Source: Physcia stellaris (taxonomy: Eukaryota; Ascomycota; Lecanoromycetes; Caliciales; Physciaceae). From it: DNA of 64,000 bases. The position numbers were made by a program, and so were the translations under genes. Of the stretch, positions 1-10,761 are shown one piece after another. The notes beneath the pieces are model-generated. The model was not told the DNA's origin. It saw nothing but the letters and a program-made list of their open reading frames with translations, and ran no database searches. The stretch spans positions 186,001 to 250,000 of the forward strand of contig JABSSW010000010.1 in NCBI GenBank assembly GCA_018902385.1. The letters run 5' to 3'. How positions within the stretch are numbered: the first letter of the stretch is position 1; each line of letters opens with the position of its first letter.

Positions 1-2
1 CC

Positions 3-1759
3 TGCAAGCAGAATGGTACCGTCCCCTTTGTTTGTGGGACCTTGCAAGTACCTCTTGACTACACGGACCCGGCTTCCAATGTCACCCTCACTCTCGAGCT
101 CGTCAAAGTCAGCGCCGTGAAGCAGCCGAAGAAAGGCAGCATTCTTTTCAATCCAGGTGGGCCCGGCGAGCCAGGTCGTGACTATGTCGTTCAACTTGCG
201 GACTCTCTACTTATCAATACTGGTGGTTCTTTTGATTTGATAGGGTTTGATACTCGGTATGTTCTACCTGTTCTGACCTTTGAAGACTTTCGTGTTCTTC
301 CCTATTTGATTAAGACCCCCTGCGGTTTCGGGCTTGGCTGTTCTACGTTGAGTATCGATGCTGACCTGCTCCCAGCGGAACAGAAAATACTATCCCATTT
401 TCCTGCTTCGCCAACGCCACCGAGAGAGTGGCCAATGCCGACAAGACGCCCGTATATCTGAACTCCTCGGATACAGCAATAGGGCAAGCATGGGCTGCGA
501 AGACAACCTTAGCAGAGTCATGCGCCCAAAATGGCAAAGCCACTGGCGAGCTCATGGGTACTGGATTTGTTGCGCGGGATATGATGCAGATAGTGGATGC
601 ACTCAAAGAAGATGGCCTGCTGCGATACTGGGGATTCTCTTACGGCACTGCTCTGGGTGCCACCGTCGCTGCGATGTTTCCCGACCGGATGGATAGAGTA
701 GTTCTCGACGGTGTTTTGAACCCGCGCGATTACTATGCAGGATATGACCTGGAACAGCAGACCGATACCGACAAAACCTGGGACGACTTCTTCAAAGGCT
801 GCCTCGACAATCCAGATGGATGTGCTTTAGCGCAGGATGACACGACATCTGATGGGTTGAAGCAAAAGATCTATGACCTCCTCTGGAAATTCAAATACCA
901 GCCCGTCGCGGTCGGAAGCGAGGCAGCGACCGACATCATCGACTATACCCTCATCAAGAACGCAATCACCTTCGCAATGTACAACACAATGTTCTGGCCT
1001 CCCCTCGCGGACGGTCTCCACGGCCTTCTGACCGGGAACTACACCGCATTCATCGAGCTCCCATCGCTCTTCGCCCAACCCCCAATCTTCCCAAACTACG
1101 GCCCAGAAGCCGGTGTTGGCATTCGCTCCTCAGACGTCTCTTTACGAACCGATAACCTGACCACTTTATACCCCTTGATCGAAGAGGCGTACCGCGGGAG
1201 CGAGCTGTTCGGTGACTACCTGGTGGCAAGCGCCTTGCATTACGCGCAATGGCCGTTCAAGGCCAAGGGAGCGTACAAGGGAGATTTCTGCGCGAAGACG
1301 AAGAACCCGATGCTTTTCGTCGGGAATACTTTCGATCCTTACACGGCGTTGGTCTCGGCAAGGAACGCAAGTGCTGGCTTTGAAGGGAGTGTGGTGCTGG
1401 AGCATGGTGGTCATGGTGTAAGTTTTGGTTTCCTTAACCTTTCGCTTCCCCCTCATCCACCCCCGCAAAAAAACTAACAACCCTCCTCCCACTAGCACAC
1501 CTCCCTCGCCCAACCCTCCCTCTGCACCGCAAAAGCCATCCGGGCCTACTTCACCAACGGAACCCTCCCTGCCCCAGGCACGAAATGCGAGCCCACTTTC
1601 CCGTTATTCTCTAACCACACGGCGTTGGAAGCGCTCGCGCCAATCGCGAATTTCACTAAGGTTAAGAGGGCTGAAGGGGATGGGGGGGATGATGATGATG
1701 GGGAGCTGATGGGTGCTGTGGTGAGGCTTGGTAAACGCGTGCTAGGGGGTATGGCTTAG
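3..1759 (+). CDS. Tripeptidyl-aminopeptidase-like alpha/beta hydrolase, 3' part
   Basis: Likely a secreted or vacuolar exopeptidase of the bacterial/fungal TAP-like family (alpha/beta hydrolase with a C-terminal TAP domain). The 5' end lies outside the window. Exons read 3-256, 376-1417 and 1496-1759, with introns GTATGT..CCAG and GTAAGT..CTAG. The spliced frame is open for 520 codons including the stop. Seen in it: a VPLDY strand near the start, the oxyanion-side GGPGEPG, a GFDTRGT stretch created only by splicing the first intron, the nucleophile elbow GFSYG, an acid in FDPYTAL and the catalytic His in EHGGHGHTS, where the second intron falls just before the final HTS. Catalytic triad and C-terminal domain all appear intact. 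It converges on the P450 gene at 2233-4026. Substrate is unknown. Confidence 0.9.
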
Positions 1760-2232
1760 GGGATGGGTTGGTTGAGTTGGGGTGGTTGATTTTGGGGGAT
1801 GTCTTCGCTGAACACTGAGTGGTGGATTTTGGGGCCTTTGGTAGTTTCATGTTTTTGGCTTTGGGATGTGGGACGTGGGGGATAGATGTTCCAAAGCGGG
1901 ACGAGGGGGAGGATTTGAGGTGGATTGTAAGGATGGAATCTGAATCAACCGCGATCTTGTAATGGAGGAACACCTATAAAGAGAGAGGCAATGAGGGAAG
2001 AGCAGGGAGAATACTGTCGAGAGAACATGCACTTGCGCCTCTGGAGCGCTAAAACGTGAAGCAAATCCACAAATCATGAAACCAGCGGCAGCACAGCTCT
2101 TCCCCTAATGCTATGAGTAGCTCAAACGCCAAAAACAATTCCTTCCCACAAGCCCCAGTTCTAACTCCAACATCCCCTACTCAAAACATCCAACCCCCTC
2201 CAAAATCCACAAAATTCCCAGATAACCCAAAT

Positions 2233-4026
2233 CTAAGGGCTTGCTCTCCGTCTCCTGACCTTAATATCGACAGAAGGCGGCACGAAATGGGAGCCGACGA
2301 TGCGATGCAGAGGCCGCTGCTCGAGAGCCTCGATGTCGTAGCGGGAGACGACGTACGCGACCAGCAACTTGAGCTGGAGCGCCACGAACCAGCGCCCGGG
2401 ACTAAGTCCATCAGTCAGCCACATTTGCAAAGTGAATCTAATAGAAATGTACCATGAATGGCGCCCGTATCCGAAGCCCAGGAACGTGGGACTCGCGGTC
2501 GATAAATTCGTCGAGAGGCCGCGGGGCTTCGGATCCGGTGCTTGGCTTTCGGTTGCTATTGTCTGCGCGGTGGCGGTAGGAGCAGGTTCCTGGGCGGTAC
2601 GTGGCGTGAAGCGGAACGGATCATATTTTTCGGGGTCGGGGTAGAAGCGTTCGTCGTAGTGTATCGCCACCGCCGGCGTAGCCAGCCATGCGCCCTGGGG
2701 AACCATCTGGCCGTTGGGAAATCGCACGCCATCTCTCTTGACGACCTCCCTCATTCCCGTTCTAGTCAGGATCGGACTCCGGCGTAGAGATTCCCGGATG
2801 GAGCTGTCGATACGATGCAGCTTTGCCAAGGAGGCCTGGCTCTCCCATTCGTGATAGGTGGTTAGTGTAGAGTCGACCTCTTCGCGGAGGCGCAGATAGT
2901 AGTTCGAGCTCGGAGATGAGCTCAGGAGATCGAGAAACACGTTGGTTGCCGTGAAGATCAAGGTTTGGGTCCCAGCCAGCATCTATTTTTCGCCGTCGTT
3001 AGTGCTGGCTCGAAGGAATCTCTTTCAATGTAAACTCACGAGGAAAAGCAGTCCCTGGGCAATTTTCTCGGCTTCATCGGCTTTGGGATCTTGCCGATTC
3101 ATGGCTGCAATCACAATCCACATCAGCATGTCTTTCGGTTGATCCCATTCGAATTCGGGATTCGATCGCTGCTGTCGTATATTGGCCATTCGCCGTTTGA
3201 TCTCCGGAACCAAGTATCGAAACGCGACAGCCTGGGCGAGATAAATGGGTGGAGCCAATGCATACCCAAACATGGGTTTCAACACCAAGGGCAGATATTC
3301 GCCCACGAACACCGCACCAGCGCCGATAACGTTAGCAAACACAGCCGCAGAATTCAGAAAGATCCGATTATGGCACAACGGCTCTCCCACGAACATCCGG
3401 TTGCTGGACTTGAACAAGATCTCCTGCATCGCAGCATACAAAGGCACAGTACGCCAGTTTTCCGCGTCCGTGCCCAAGAGACTGTCCACGCTGGCTCGCA
3501 TGTCGTGAATGATGGCCGGCTGAAGACTACCGAGGTTGCGTGTCACGTCTTTGCGCATGATATCCATCAGATACACGTGCTCTTTCATATCCATCGTCGG
3601 CAGCAGATACGGGAGCGCAACAATATCCCTCAGTGGCGCAAACGGAGAAAGGACGTGGTCGGGCTGCTCGGTGACCCATTTGATGTATTCCGGCGGCACC
3701 ATCACCTGCGGCCGGAGCCCAGGATCGGGGAGCACGAAGCATTCCCCTCGCTTGGAATACTAAGTAGAAGAAAGAAGTTCAGCAATGGCGACTTTGCGAG
3801 TGGGCTAGGTGAGAAGAGAAGCGCTTACTTCCTCGTAACCCGCTTTAATTCTCTCTAGACCTCCGAAGATCTCGCGCCCGCAGGCTCTGATTCGGGAAGA
3901 AAATTCGTTGCGCCGCCCGATCCAGGGGATGGATGCTGGGAAACGAGTGAGGTCTATCCATGTCAAAAGCAGGTTGCGGACTATGCAAAAGATCGCTGCA
4001 GCGACGAATAAGGATTGCAAGAGCAT
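2233..4026 (-). CDS. Cytochrome P450 monooxygenase, ent-kaurene-oxidase-like
   Basis: A heme-thiolate monooxygenase probably anchored in the ER. Exons (minus): 4026-3829, 3759-3040, 2982-2453 and 2401-2233, giving 538 aa, a normal P450 length. The start at 4026 gives a hydrophobic N-terminal anchor (LLQSLFVAAAIFCIV). Seen: YSKRGECFVLP and VMVPPEYI early on, YLVPEIKRR before the I helix, an I-helix with AGTQT, the K-helix ESLR, DPFRF, and the heme loop FGYGRHSCPGRWF. The last intron (2402-2452, 51 nt) has no in-frame stop, so an unspliced reading looks open, but only splicing restores the Cys ligand. Resemblance is to fungal CYP68/CYP503-type enzymes that oxidise terpenoids. No terpene synthase is in the window, so the substrate is open. 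A minisatellite lies directly upstream. Confidence 0.9.
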
Positions 4027-4083
4027 CGTCGAGTTCCTTGAGGAGGTATGGAAGGATCGACACTTGTGAGTATGTATCACTGG

Positions 4084-4241
4084 AGCCATCATCAGTGACT
4101 GAAGCCATCATCAGTGACTAAAGCCATCATCAGTGAATAAAGCCATCATCAGTGACTAAAGCCATCATCAGTGACTAAAGCACAACATCAGTGACTGAAG
4201 CCATCATCAGTGAATATATCACTAGAGTCATCATCGATGAA
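4084..4241. repeat. 19-bp minisatellite upstream of the P450
   Basis: About six to seven head-to-tail copies of a 19-bp unit reading AGCCATCATCAGTGACTAA with few substitutions, followed by degenerate partial copies. It begins 58 bp upstream of the proposed P450 start, so it sits in the promoter or 5' leader of that gene. Copy number is likely variable between strains (inference from the class of repeat). Confidence 0.9.
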
Positions 4242-5589
4242 TACTTCCAAAGGGAGACTGTAAATTATGTGAATATAGTACATCTAGCTCAGCCGGATAA
4301 TTTGGTCTTCCCTAACAGTACTGTGGATATGGCACGGTCAGGTTTGGCGACGAGCATTGCCTGTACTGATACCTTATCTCGTGACAAAATCCTCAGTGTT
4401 CAACAATAGAGCCGAAGCTCAAATCGATTCGATGCAACCGGCTGATTGGATCCATTTCGCCATGAAAAACCATTCCAGGCGACTTAATCCACGATGAGAA
4501 GGAAAGATTTCCATCATTGAATGCGGCGAGTCCATAACAGGCGCGCCAGTCTTACAAGCAAATCCTGACGATGGTTCCAACGATGGACCACGGAATATCC
4601 CTTTTTTCTGCGTGAACGAAAGAAAGGCAATAATGCTATCCATCGTGAAATGAGTCTACCATTACCTGAAAATGGTATCACGTCGACCTGCTGAACAGAG
4701 ATGCTGATGCAAAAAACGCGCATGTATGCTCAATCGTCAGGAAAATGCTCGAACTTTTTGCTAGTTATAATTGCAAATCGCCGCTCATTGTTTTCTCTTT
4801 TCTTTTTTCGTTCATTCGTTTTTGAGAAGTCGTTTCCATGTACATATCCACTCCATAGTCCGTACAGGAGATTGGCCGGCGATGCTGCTGCCCAGCAGAG
4901 TTCTCGGAGGTGTACCGCTTGCAGGGCTTTGCTCGCTGGCCGGGTCAACCACCAAAGTCTCTACACAGAAGCCTTCAGGGCCATTAGCACTGATGCGACA
5001 CACGTAAGTCTTTTCAAGATTACAAGATTATAAAGAGCGAAGGTTGGACTTCGCACTCAACCTTAGCATCTCTTATCTATATATTTTCGACAGAACCACG
5101 TGCGGTGAAGCTTCGCCGTAATATCGACCATTGATTGACTGTTAATCCTGGTCACCGAGGATTTACCGTATCATGTGGTCGTTTGCTCGATAGGGGATAT
5201 GAGATTTATCTTCATCCCAAATGGAATCATCCTTTGTGGAAGCCTCACTGGATCTCCGAATGCCGGTTGCGACAGCGGGCAAGCGCCAGGATCTTCGTCC
5301 CCGTTCATGCGAAGCGCAATAGAAGTAAGGTGTTCAGTCAAAGCGCACGTGCGCATCCGGTTGTGTTTCAGAGCTGGAAAAACAGTGCCAAGAGGGACCG
5401 AGGGTAAGACCGCCTGTAGGCGACCGGGTAGAGCGCCCAATATATATGGTTTATAAAGATGAAGGGCAGTTCTGGCGTCAGACTGTAAAGTGCGGTTTGT
5501 GTCCGGCCGTATACCGTATCACTATTTGGCAAATGGCACGAAGGATCAGTGCTAAGAACTTTTGGGCGAAGCCTTCTCTTTCGCGGCCG
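4242..5589. other. Intergenic, no supported gene
   Basis: Short overlapping open frames occur on both strands, but none shows a recognisable domain, plausible splicing or a consistent frame. A pyrimidine-rich stretch near 4790-4830 and AT-rich DNA near 5020-5100 are the only features noted. Confidence 0.5.
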
Positions 5590-6302
5590 ATGGGGATCGA
5601 GAGATATCTGTTGACGTTGTCATGTCTATTACTCCATCTTACCGGTCAAGTGGCTGCTGCCCCACTTTCAAATCTGGTGCATTCGCTGGGGTGTAATCCT
5701 GCGCTCGATCACAACTCAATTAGCCATCATTCTCTTACACCTGCGTGTATCTTCGCAACCCGTCCCACTGTCACGATGATGTTAACTCGGCCTCCTTTTG
5801 CCCTCTTCGTCCTGGCAGACGCATCTATAGAGGTAATATCAATGAATCCCTCGACGTGTTGCGATCTACGAATGACACGACATGCAGACTTTGAGCTCCT
5901 TACTCCAAAAGGCTTATGATGGGAGTACGGTAATGGCCTGGGAGTGGTATCTAGCGACTCCCGATTATCACGCTGCACCGCAGTTCAGACCAGAGGGCCC
6001 TAAAGAACAAGGCACCAAAGCACCCATTGATCCTGCATTCAGATCGAAATACATTGGCAAAGGTCTTGGGGATGTGGCCCAATGGCTCATCAAGAAGCCT
6101 CCGACCGTGGACGTGGAGGGTAGGTATTTTGGAGTGGTGGATAAGCAGACCGCAAAGACGGGAAAAGTAGGTCTTCTCGAAGCTCTTTCAATTTCTTGGA
6201 GAGGTCCCTCAAGTGTTGCTACGGAGAAACGTCTTCTGGCTTGATGGCTGCACGGTCGCGGAAAAGCTGACGCCGGAAACAAACACAGATTGCTGTTTGT
6301 AG
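5590..6302 (+). CDS. Possible small secreted protein, family unknown
   Basis: Tentative model. The ATG at 5590 opens a protein with a signal-peptide-like start (MGIERYLLTLSCLLLHLTG, then an Ala-rich cleavage region). A 55-nt intron (5833-5887, GTAATA..GCAG) keeps the frame and leads into a coherent exon (LLQKAYDGSTVMAWEWYL and onward). The frame either ends at 6244 or, if a short 37-nt intron at about 6165-6201 is used, runs to 6302 with a C-terminus rich in Trp and Cys. The second part (from about 5888) reads like genuine protein. The first part is less convincing and could be replaced by another upstream exon. No family recognised. Confidence 0.35.
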
Positions 6303-6904
6303 GCTCAACGACCCGAAAAAAGAAAAAGAGGTGGCGTGGTGTATTCTCAAGCCGGCAGCGTATAGTACATTATATCTTAGTGGTTTGGACTCGGACTTGG
6401 ACTGGAAGGAGGACGTACAGCATGGGAAGTATGAGATAGATGTTTAGATCTGACGTCAAGAGAAATGTTCGGTTGGTGGGCATCTCTGATTTTCTGACAT
6501 ACGCGACAAACGAGAATCCTAATACTTTGAAACACACCTTTTTTGCCTGATAACAGTGAATCGTGGATATTAGAACCTTTGAAAATTGTTCGTCGCAGAT
6601 CTGTGTCTGGGGCCTTCTTGGTGTTCACTTGTCGAAATAAGGATGGGGGCGGGGCAGGATTTGAAGCTCAACGAAAATTGGCACTCGACTGGTACGAAGT
6701 TGCACAAACGAGATCTCAAAATAGGCACAGAACACGGGCATTGCTGACTTTGAGGGCTGAACCAGAGCAGGCAGCCATGTAGGCAGTGCTTGTGCTGAAT
6801 CTGACCTTCCGGCTCTGCCACCATTTGAGGCCTTGGCATTCGACAGGGATATCTTTTGGCCAATGAGACAGTTTCGGTGCACGTGATAGTTCGGTTTCCT
6901 CCAT
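6303..6904. other. Intergenic, no supported gene
   Basis: Normal-composition DNA between the doubtful secreted protein and the piggyBac element. A minus-strand open frame crosses from here into the element end, so it is probably not a gene. The 60 bp just outside the left terminal repeat weakly resemble the 60 bp outside the right one when inverted. Confidence 0.4.
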
Positions 6905-9043
6905 CCCTCCGCATCCAATTAGTGAAATTTAGCGTGTTTATTTCGTGATCTTCTTTTCCCATTTGCAATCACGATTATTTCATCAATAATACATCTATTT
7001 TGATCATTGCGACGTCGTTTGAATCGTTTGAATCAAATTTATTACATCATAAAATCATCATGTCATTTGTTGAATCAACATTTGAGCTAATCATCGTTCA
7101 AAAAAAAGATGAAAACACGCGTCGATGCAAACGTTTTCATTTCGAAATCGAAAAAACGACGTTTCATTGCATTGAAACAAAAAAAATCATTCAAACGTTT
7201 GAATTTGATTATACATTTTTTATTACATTTATTCATCGATCATTTGAATTGCATCACGTTTATATGACGTTTTGAAAATTCGTTCAATTGTTTTTGTTTT
7301 TTTTGCAATCGATATTCGATTTATTGTTTCATCACATCAATCAAACGATTTATATTTTAAAAATCAATTGAAATGCATTCATTATGATGAAATTACGTCA
7401 ATGAATTGTTATACGCATTCAATTGACTCAAAATTTTGCAAAAAACGCAACAATTCAATCATTTTGATTTCAAAAAATTTTCGCAAATTATCATTCAATC
7501 GCGATCGATATCAAATCATTGAACGTCATTTGAACGTTGAATTTAATCAACATATGTCATACAACAATGCATCATGATTTTGAAAAATCGAAATCGCTTT
7601 GAATGTTTTCAAAAATCGATTATTTTCGTTTATTATTTTTGAAAATCATTTTGCAATCGACGAATCAACAATCGAATTTCACGATCGTATAAAAAATAAA
7701 TTTCGTTTTACACACAAATCAACGAAAAAAATTTCGTTTTATACGTTTTGATTAATGATAAAAACATTATACACGATTTCATGTTGTGAAAATTTCGCGA
7801 TAATTTCGAATATCACAAAAACGATATCACGATCGATATATTTTCAAAAACGATTCGAAAACGCAAAAAAAACATTATTGAAATCATTGTTATGAAAATT
7901 AATTTTTCATTTACGCAAAAAATAATATATATTTTTTGCGAACGAATTACACGCAATTTACGTTATCGTCATTTCGTTTGTTTTATCGACAATTTTTTCA
8001 CGAATTTTCATTTCGTCAAAATTTTTTTGATTTTCAATGTTGATATTTGTGACATCGTACGAAACAATGCAATTGATATATCATTAAAATTGAAAAAAAT
8101 AATTGTTGCAAAAAAATCACAATTGAATTTAAAACAATATATACATCGAATTGTGAACGAATTGATCAATTGTTTCGTTTGAAAAAATTTCGAACGTGAT
8201 AACGTGATTTCATTTGTTATTATTGCATATATTTCACAAACAAACGAGCAAACATCACGAAAAATTCGATTCACGATCGATGCATCGTTTCGAAACGATT
8301 TCAATAAAATCGTCGTCAAACAATTCATTATTGCAATGCAATACAATTTTCATATGAATTATGTGAATCGTGCAAATCAATTTCGAAATGAATTGACGAT
8401 ATCACGATTCGAACAAATCAAATGAACGAAACGAATGATCGAATACATGATGAATTCGATCAATACGAATGCATACATCGTTTGAAATTATTATCAATCA
8501 CAAAAAAATTTCGATTATCGAAATCGACGTGTATTTATTCAGAAATTGATTGAAAAATTTTTACGAAATTCAAATATCATATATCAATCGTCAAAATGTG
8601 TCAAATCGACGTATTGTAAATGAAATGATTGTTCGATCAATTTTCACACGAAATTTCGAAAACGTCAAACATTCATTTTCAAAAATGTCAATATACAACA
8701 TCGTTCGAGTCGTAAAACGTTTGATTATTGTATGACATGTAAAATGAATTTATGCGTGTCATTTGAATGCTTCAAAATTTATCATGATTCGAAAAAAATG
8801 TCATACGAATGTTTTGATCAATAAAAAATTTGAATACGTTTCGAAACACTTGAAAGTATATCGATGATTTCAAATGAATTTCGAATGTAATCATATTTCA
8901 ATTATTGAATGTTTATATACTATCGAACTTCTTCACTGAATTATACACATATACACGTAAATTTGATGAAGTAATGATGATTGAAGTGAGAAAGAAAAAA
9001 TCGCGTGAAAACACGCTAAATTTCACTAATTGGATGCGGAGGG
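6905..9043 (+). mobile_element. PiggyBac-family DNA transposon, decayed
   Basis: A 2,139-bp element bounded by perfect 35-bp terminal inverted repeats at 6905-6939 and 9009-9043, starting CCCTCCGCATCC and ending AGCGTGTTT on the left. The interior is extremely AT-rich while the flanks have normal composition, so mutation was confined to the element. Inside, on the plus strand, lie remnants of a DDE_Tnp_1_7 transposase (see separate entry). PiggyBac elements normally duplicate TTAA. The bases flanking these repeats (CCAT and GATA) are not TTAA, so either the true ends lie slightly further out or the flanks have changed. The TIR start CCC fits piggyBac. Confidence 0.85.
7000..8480 (+). pseudogene. 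Remnant piggyBac transposase (DDE_Tnp_1_7)
   Basis: Several stop codons and frame changes interrupt it. Recognisable blocks in order: AIDESTIEF followed by DRIKNKFRF near 7660-7730 (the conserved DE..I.F.GR.K..R block before the second catalytic Asp), IDNFFTNFHFVK near 7990-8025 (the DN.FTN block with a catalytic Asp), DIVRNNAIDIS near 8050-8080 (the GT.R.N block), and FHMNYVNRANQFR near 8350-8390 (the Y..MG.VD..NQ..R block), followed by a TNAYI block near 8465. Many Gly, Pro and Ala positions of the family have become Asp, Ser, Lys or Ile, as expected when GG and CC dinucleotides mutate. The Cys-rich C-terminal finger is not clearly readable. Confidence 0.85.
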
Positions 9044-9366
9044 GATACGGAACTCTGCGCCAAGCGGGAAACAGTCTGACAGCCAAGAAGTAAGCAAGTA
9101 AGCAATGAACACCAAACTCATCAGCCCTTTCGTGCCGCTATGCCTTCAAATATCATTCATCTCCGGGGACCTCGCGTTCCGTACGATCTTTCATTCACTT
9201 CTGCATTCTTTCTTGCTGCTTAGGTCCAGTCTTTCTTTCTTTCTATCATAGGAAGCGGCCGTGAGATATAGTCGTAATTACCTTTTTACCCCTCCCTAGC
9301 CTCGTTCTTCCTCAGCCTTGCTATTCTACTCTCTTTTTACACTATTAGGGTTGAATCTAATCTGAT

Positions 9367-10761
9367 ATGGCTCCAAAACAAGGTGGTGGAGGGTATTCAT
9401 CCTACTCTGACTCAAGTGACTCAAGTCCACTCGTTTGGATCCAGGATACTGTCCTCCTCGGCTCGAATTTTGAGGATCACTACACACTGGGACAATTAAT
9501 TATACAAATTTTCTGCCTAGGAGCCCTGGTTATCATCGCCATAGCATCGATGACCATCAAGAAGCAATCGCAATCCGTTCGAGCCCTTTTCAGATGGTAT
9601 CGGTTTGGTACGGCCATGACTATGGCTTTAGTGTAAGAATCATAAAGATAATATCTGCGAAGGATGACTGACTGAATCGCAGATATTCCATATACGCTCT
9701 CATCCATACTATCCTCTGGGAGAAACAGGCTGTAGTCGTCACCGTCTTCTACTTGATTTCTTCGATCCTTTACAGTACCGCTGAGGTGGCTGATATATTT
9801 CTACTCGTCACGATCTTCGCTCTACTTACTCAGCTTAGCAAACGCACTGCTTCCAGCAATTTCATCACCAGCACTTCGTTCGTTTGGACTTACAGCGTCT
9901 TTTGCTCCATTTTGTTTGCGCTGTACCTCGCTATACTGGCACTTCGAATACAGTATCAAGTTGAGGTCACCCAAAACGGAGGATACAGCAGCTACGCATA
10001 CAGCCGATTCAACTTCAGCTACAGCCACTACTATCATTTACGGCGCACACTGGCGAAGCTCAACATCGCTTACAACGCGCTCTACATGGTTCCCTCGCTC
10101 TCAATACTCGGACTGGCAATCCCAACATCCGTGCACTTACTGAAAGAGCAGAACGCCAAGCAGAAAATCGTACTCCTTCCCTTCTCTCCCACTGCGACCA
10201 ACCTTGACTAATGTTCCGCATAGATGGCAGTTGCAATGATAGCTCTCGTCGCCTTCCCCCTCTTCCTCCGCTCCGTCATCGAACTCGCTTTCGTCGCAGC
10301 CTACAGCCTCGATTTCTACGCTCGCCAAACCGAATCCGGTGCCCTCGCAGAGACATTCTTCTACTACTTCTGCACTGCCGTCATATTCGGAGGTATCGTG
10401 GCGATAGCTTTCCAATTCGCCAAAGATGAGCCTGGCCAAGAGCAAACCTCGCACGATTACGCATCCCCAGAATTGGTATTGAGTCCACATACCGAGCCTT
10501 ACAGCGGCAATGGCGTCGTTGCGAGTGGGCAGGAGAATTATCTGCAGGGGTGGAATAAGCAGCCACAGGCCACGCAGCAGCAAGTCTCGCCGTACTATGA
10601 GCAGAGTAGCACACCGAACGGTGGAGGGTAATCCCACAACTGACCTACCTCGAGCCTCGACGCAGCCTCAGCTGGGTATGAACGGGCAGGTTGCGCCGCA
10701 GAGGATGGGTGACTATGGACAAACGCTAGAGGTTGTGCCTGTCGGTCCAATTAGGTGTTAA
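9367..10761 (+). CDS. Seven-transmembrane fungal membrane protein, function unknown
   Basis: Exons 9367-9632, 9683-10169, 10224-10605 and 10655-10761 give 413 aa with introns of 50, 54 and 49 nt. If the last intron is not used, the protein stops at 10631 (386 aa). I prefer splicing because a 49-nt intron with an ACTGAC branch site restores a coherent tail ending VPVGPIRC. About seven hydrophobic helices are visible: near residues 40-62, 78-100, 105-130, 130-150, 165-190, 225-250 and 260-285, with a further segment near 310-330. So seven or eight. A Ser/Gly-rich N-terminus and a Gln/Pro-rich cytoplasmic tail flank them, the layout of a fungal receptor-like or RTA1-like membrane protein. No diagnostic motif recognised. 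Confidence 0.75.

Noticed and set aside
2402-2452. Reading through the last P450 intron as coding
   Set aside because: The frame stays open, but the heme-binding Cys would be lost. Splicing restores FGYGRHSCPGR.
4084-4241. CRISPR array
   Set aside because: Units are directly adjacent with no spacers, and the host is a eukaryote.
6930-9010. AT-rich block as mitochondrial DNA or a centromere-like island
   Set aside because: It is bounded by perfect inverted repeats and contains piggyBac transposase blocks.
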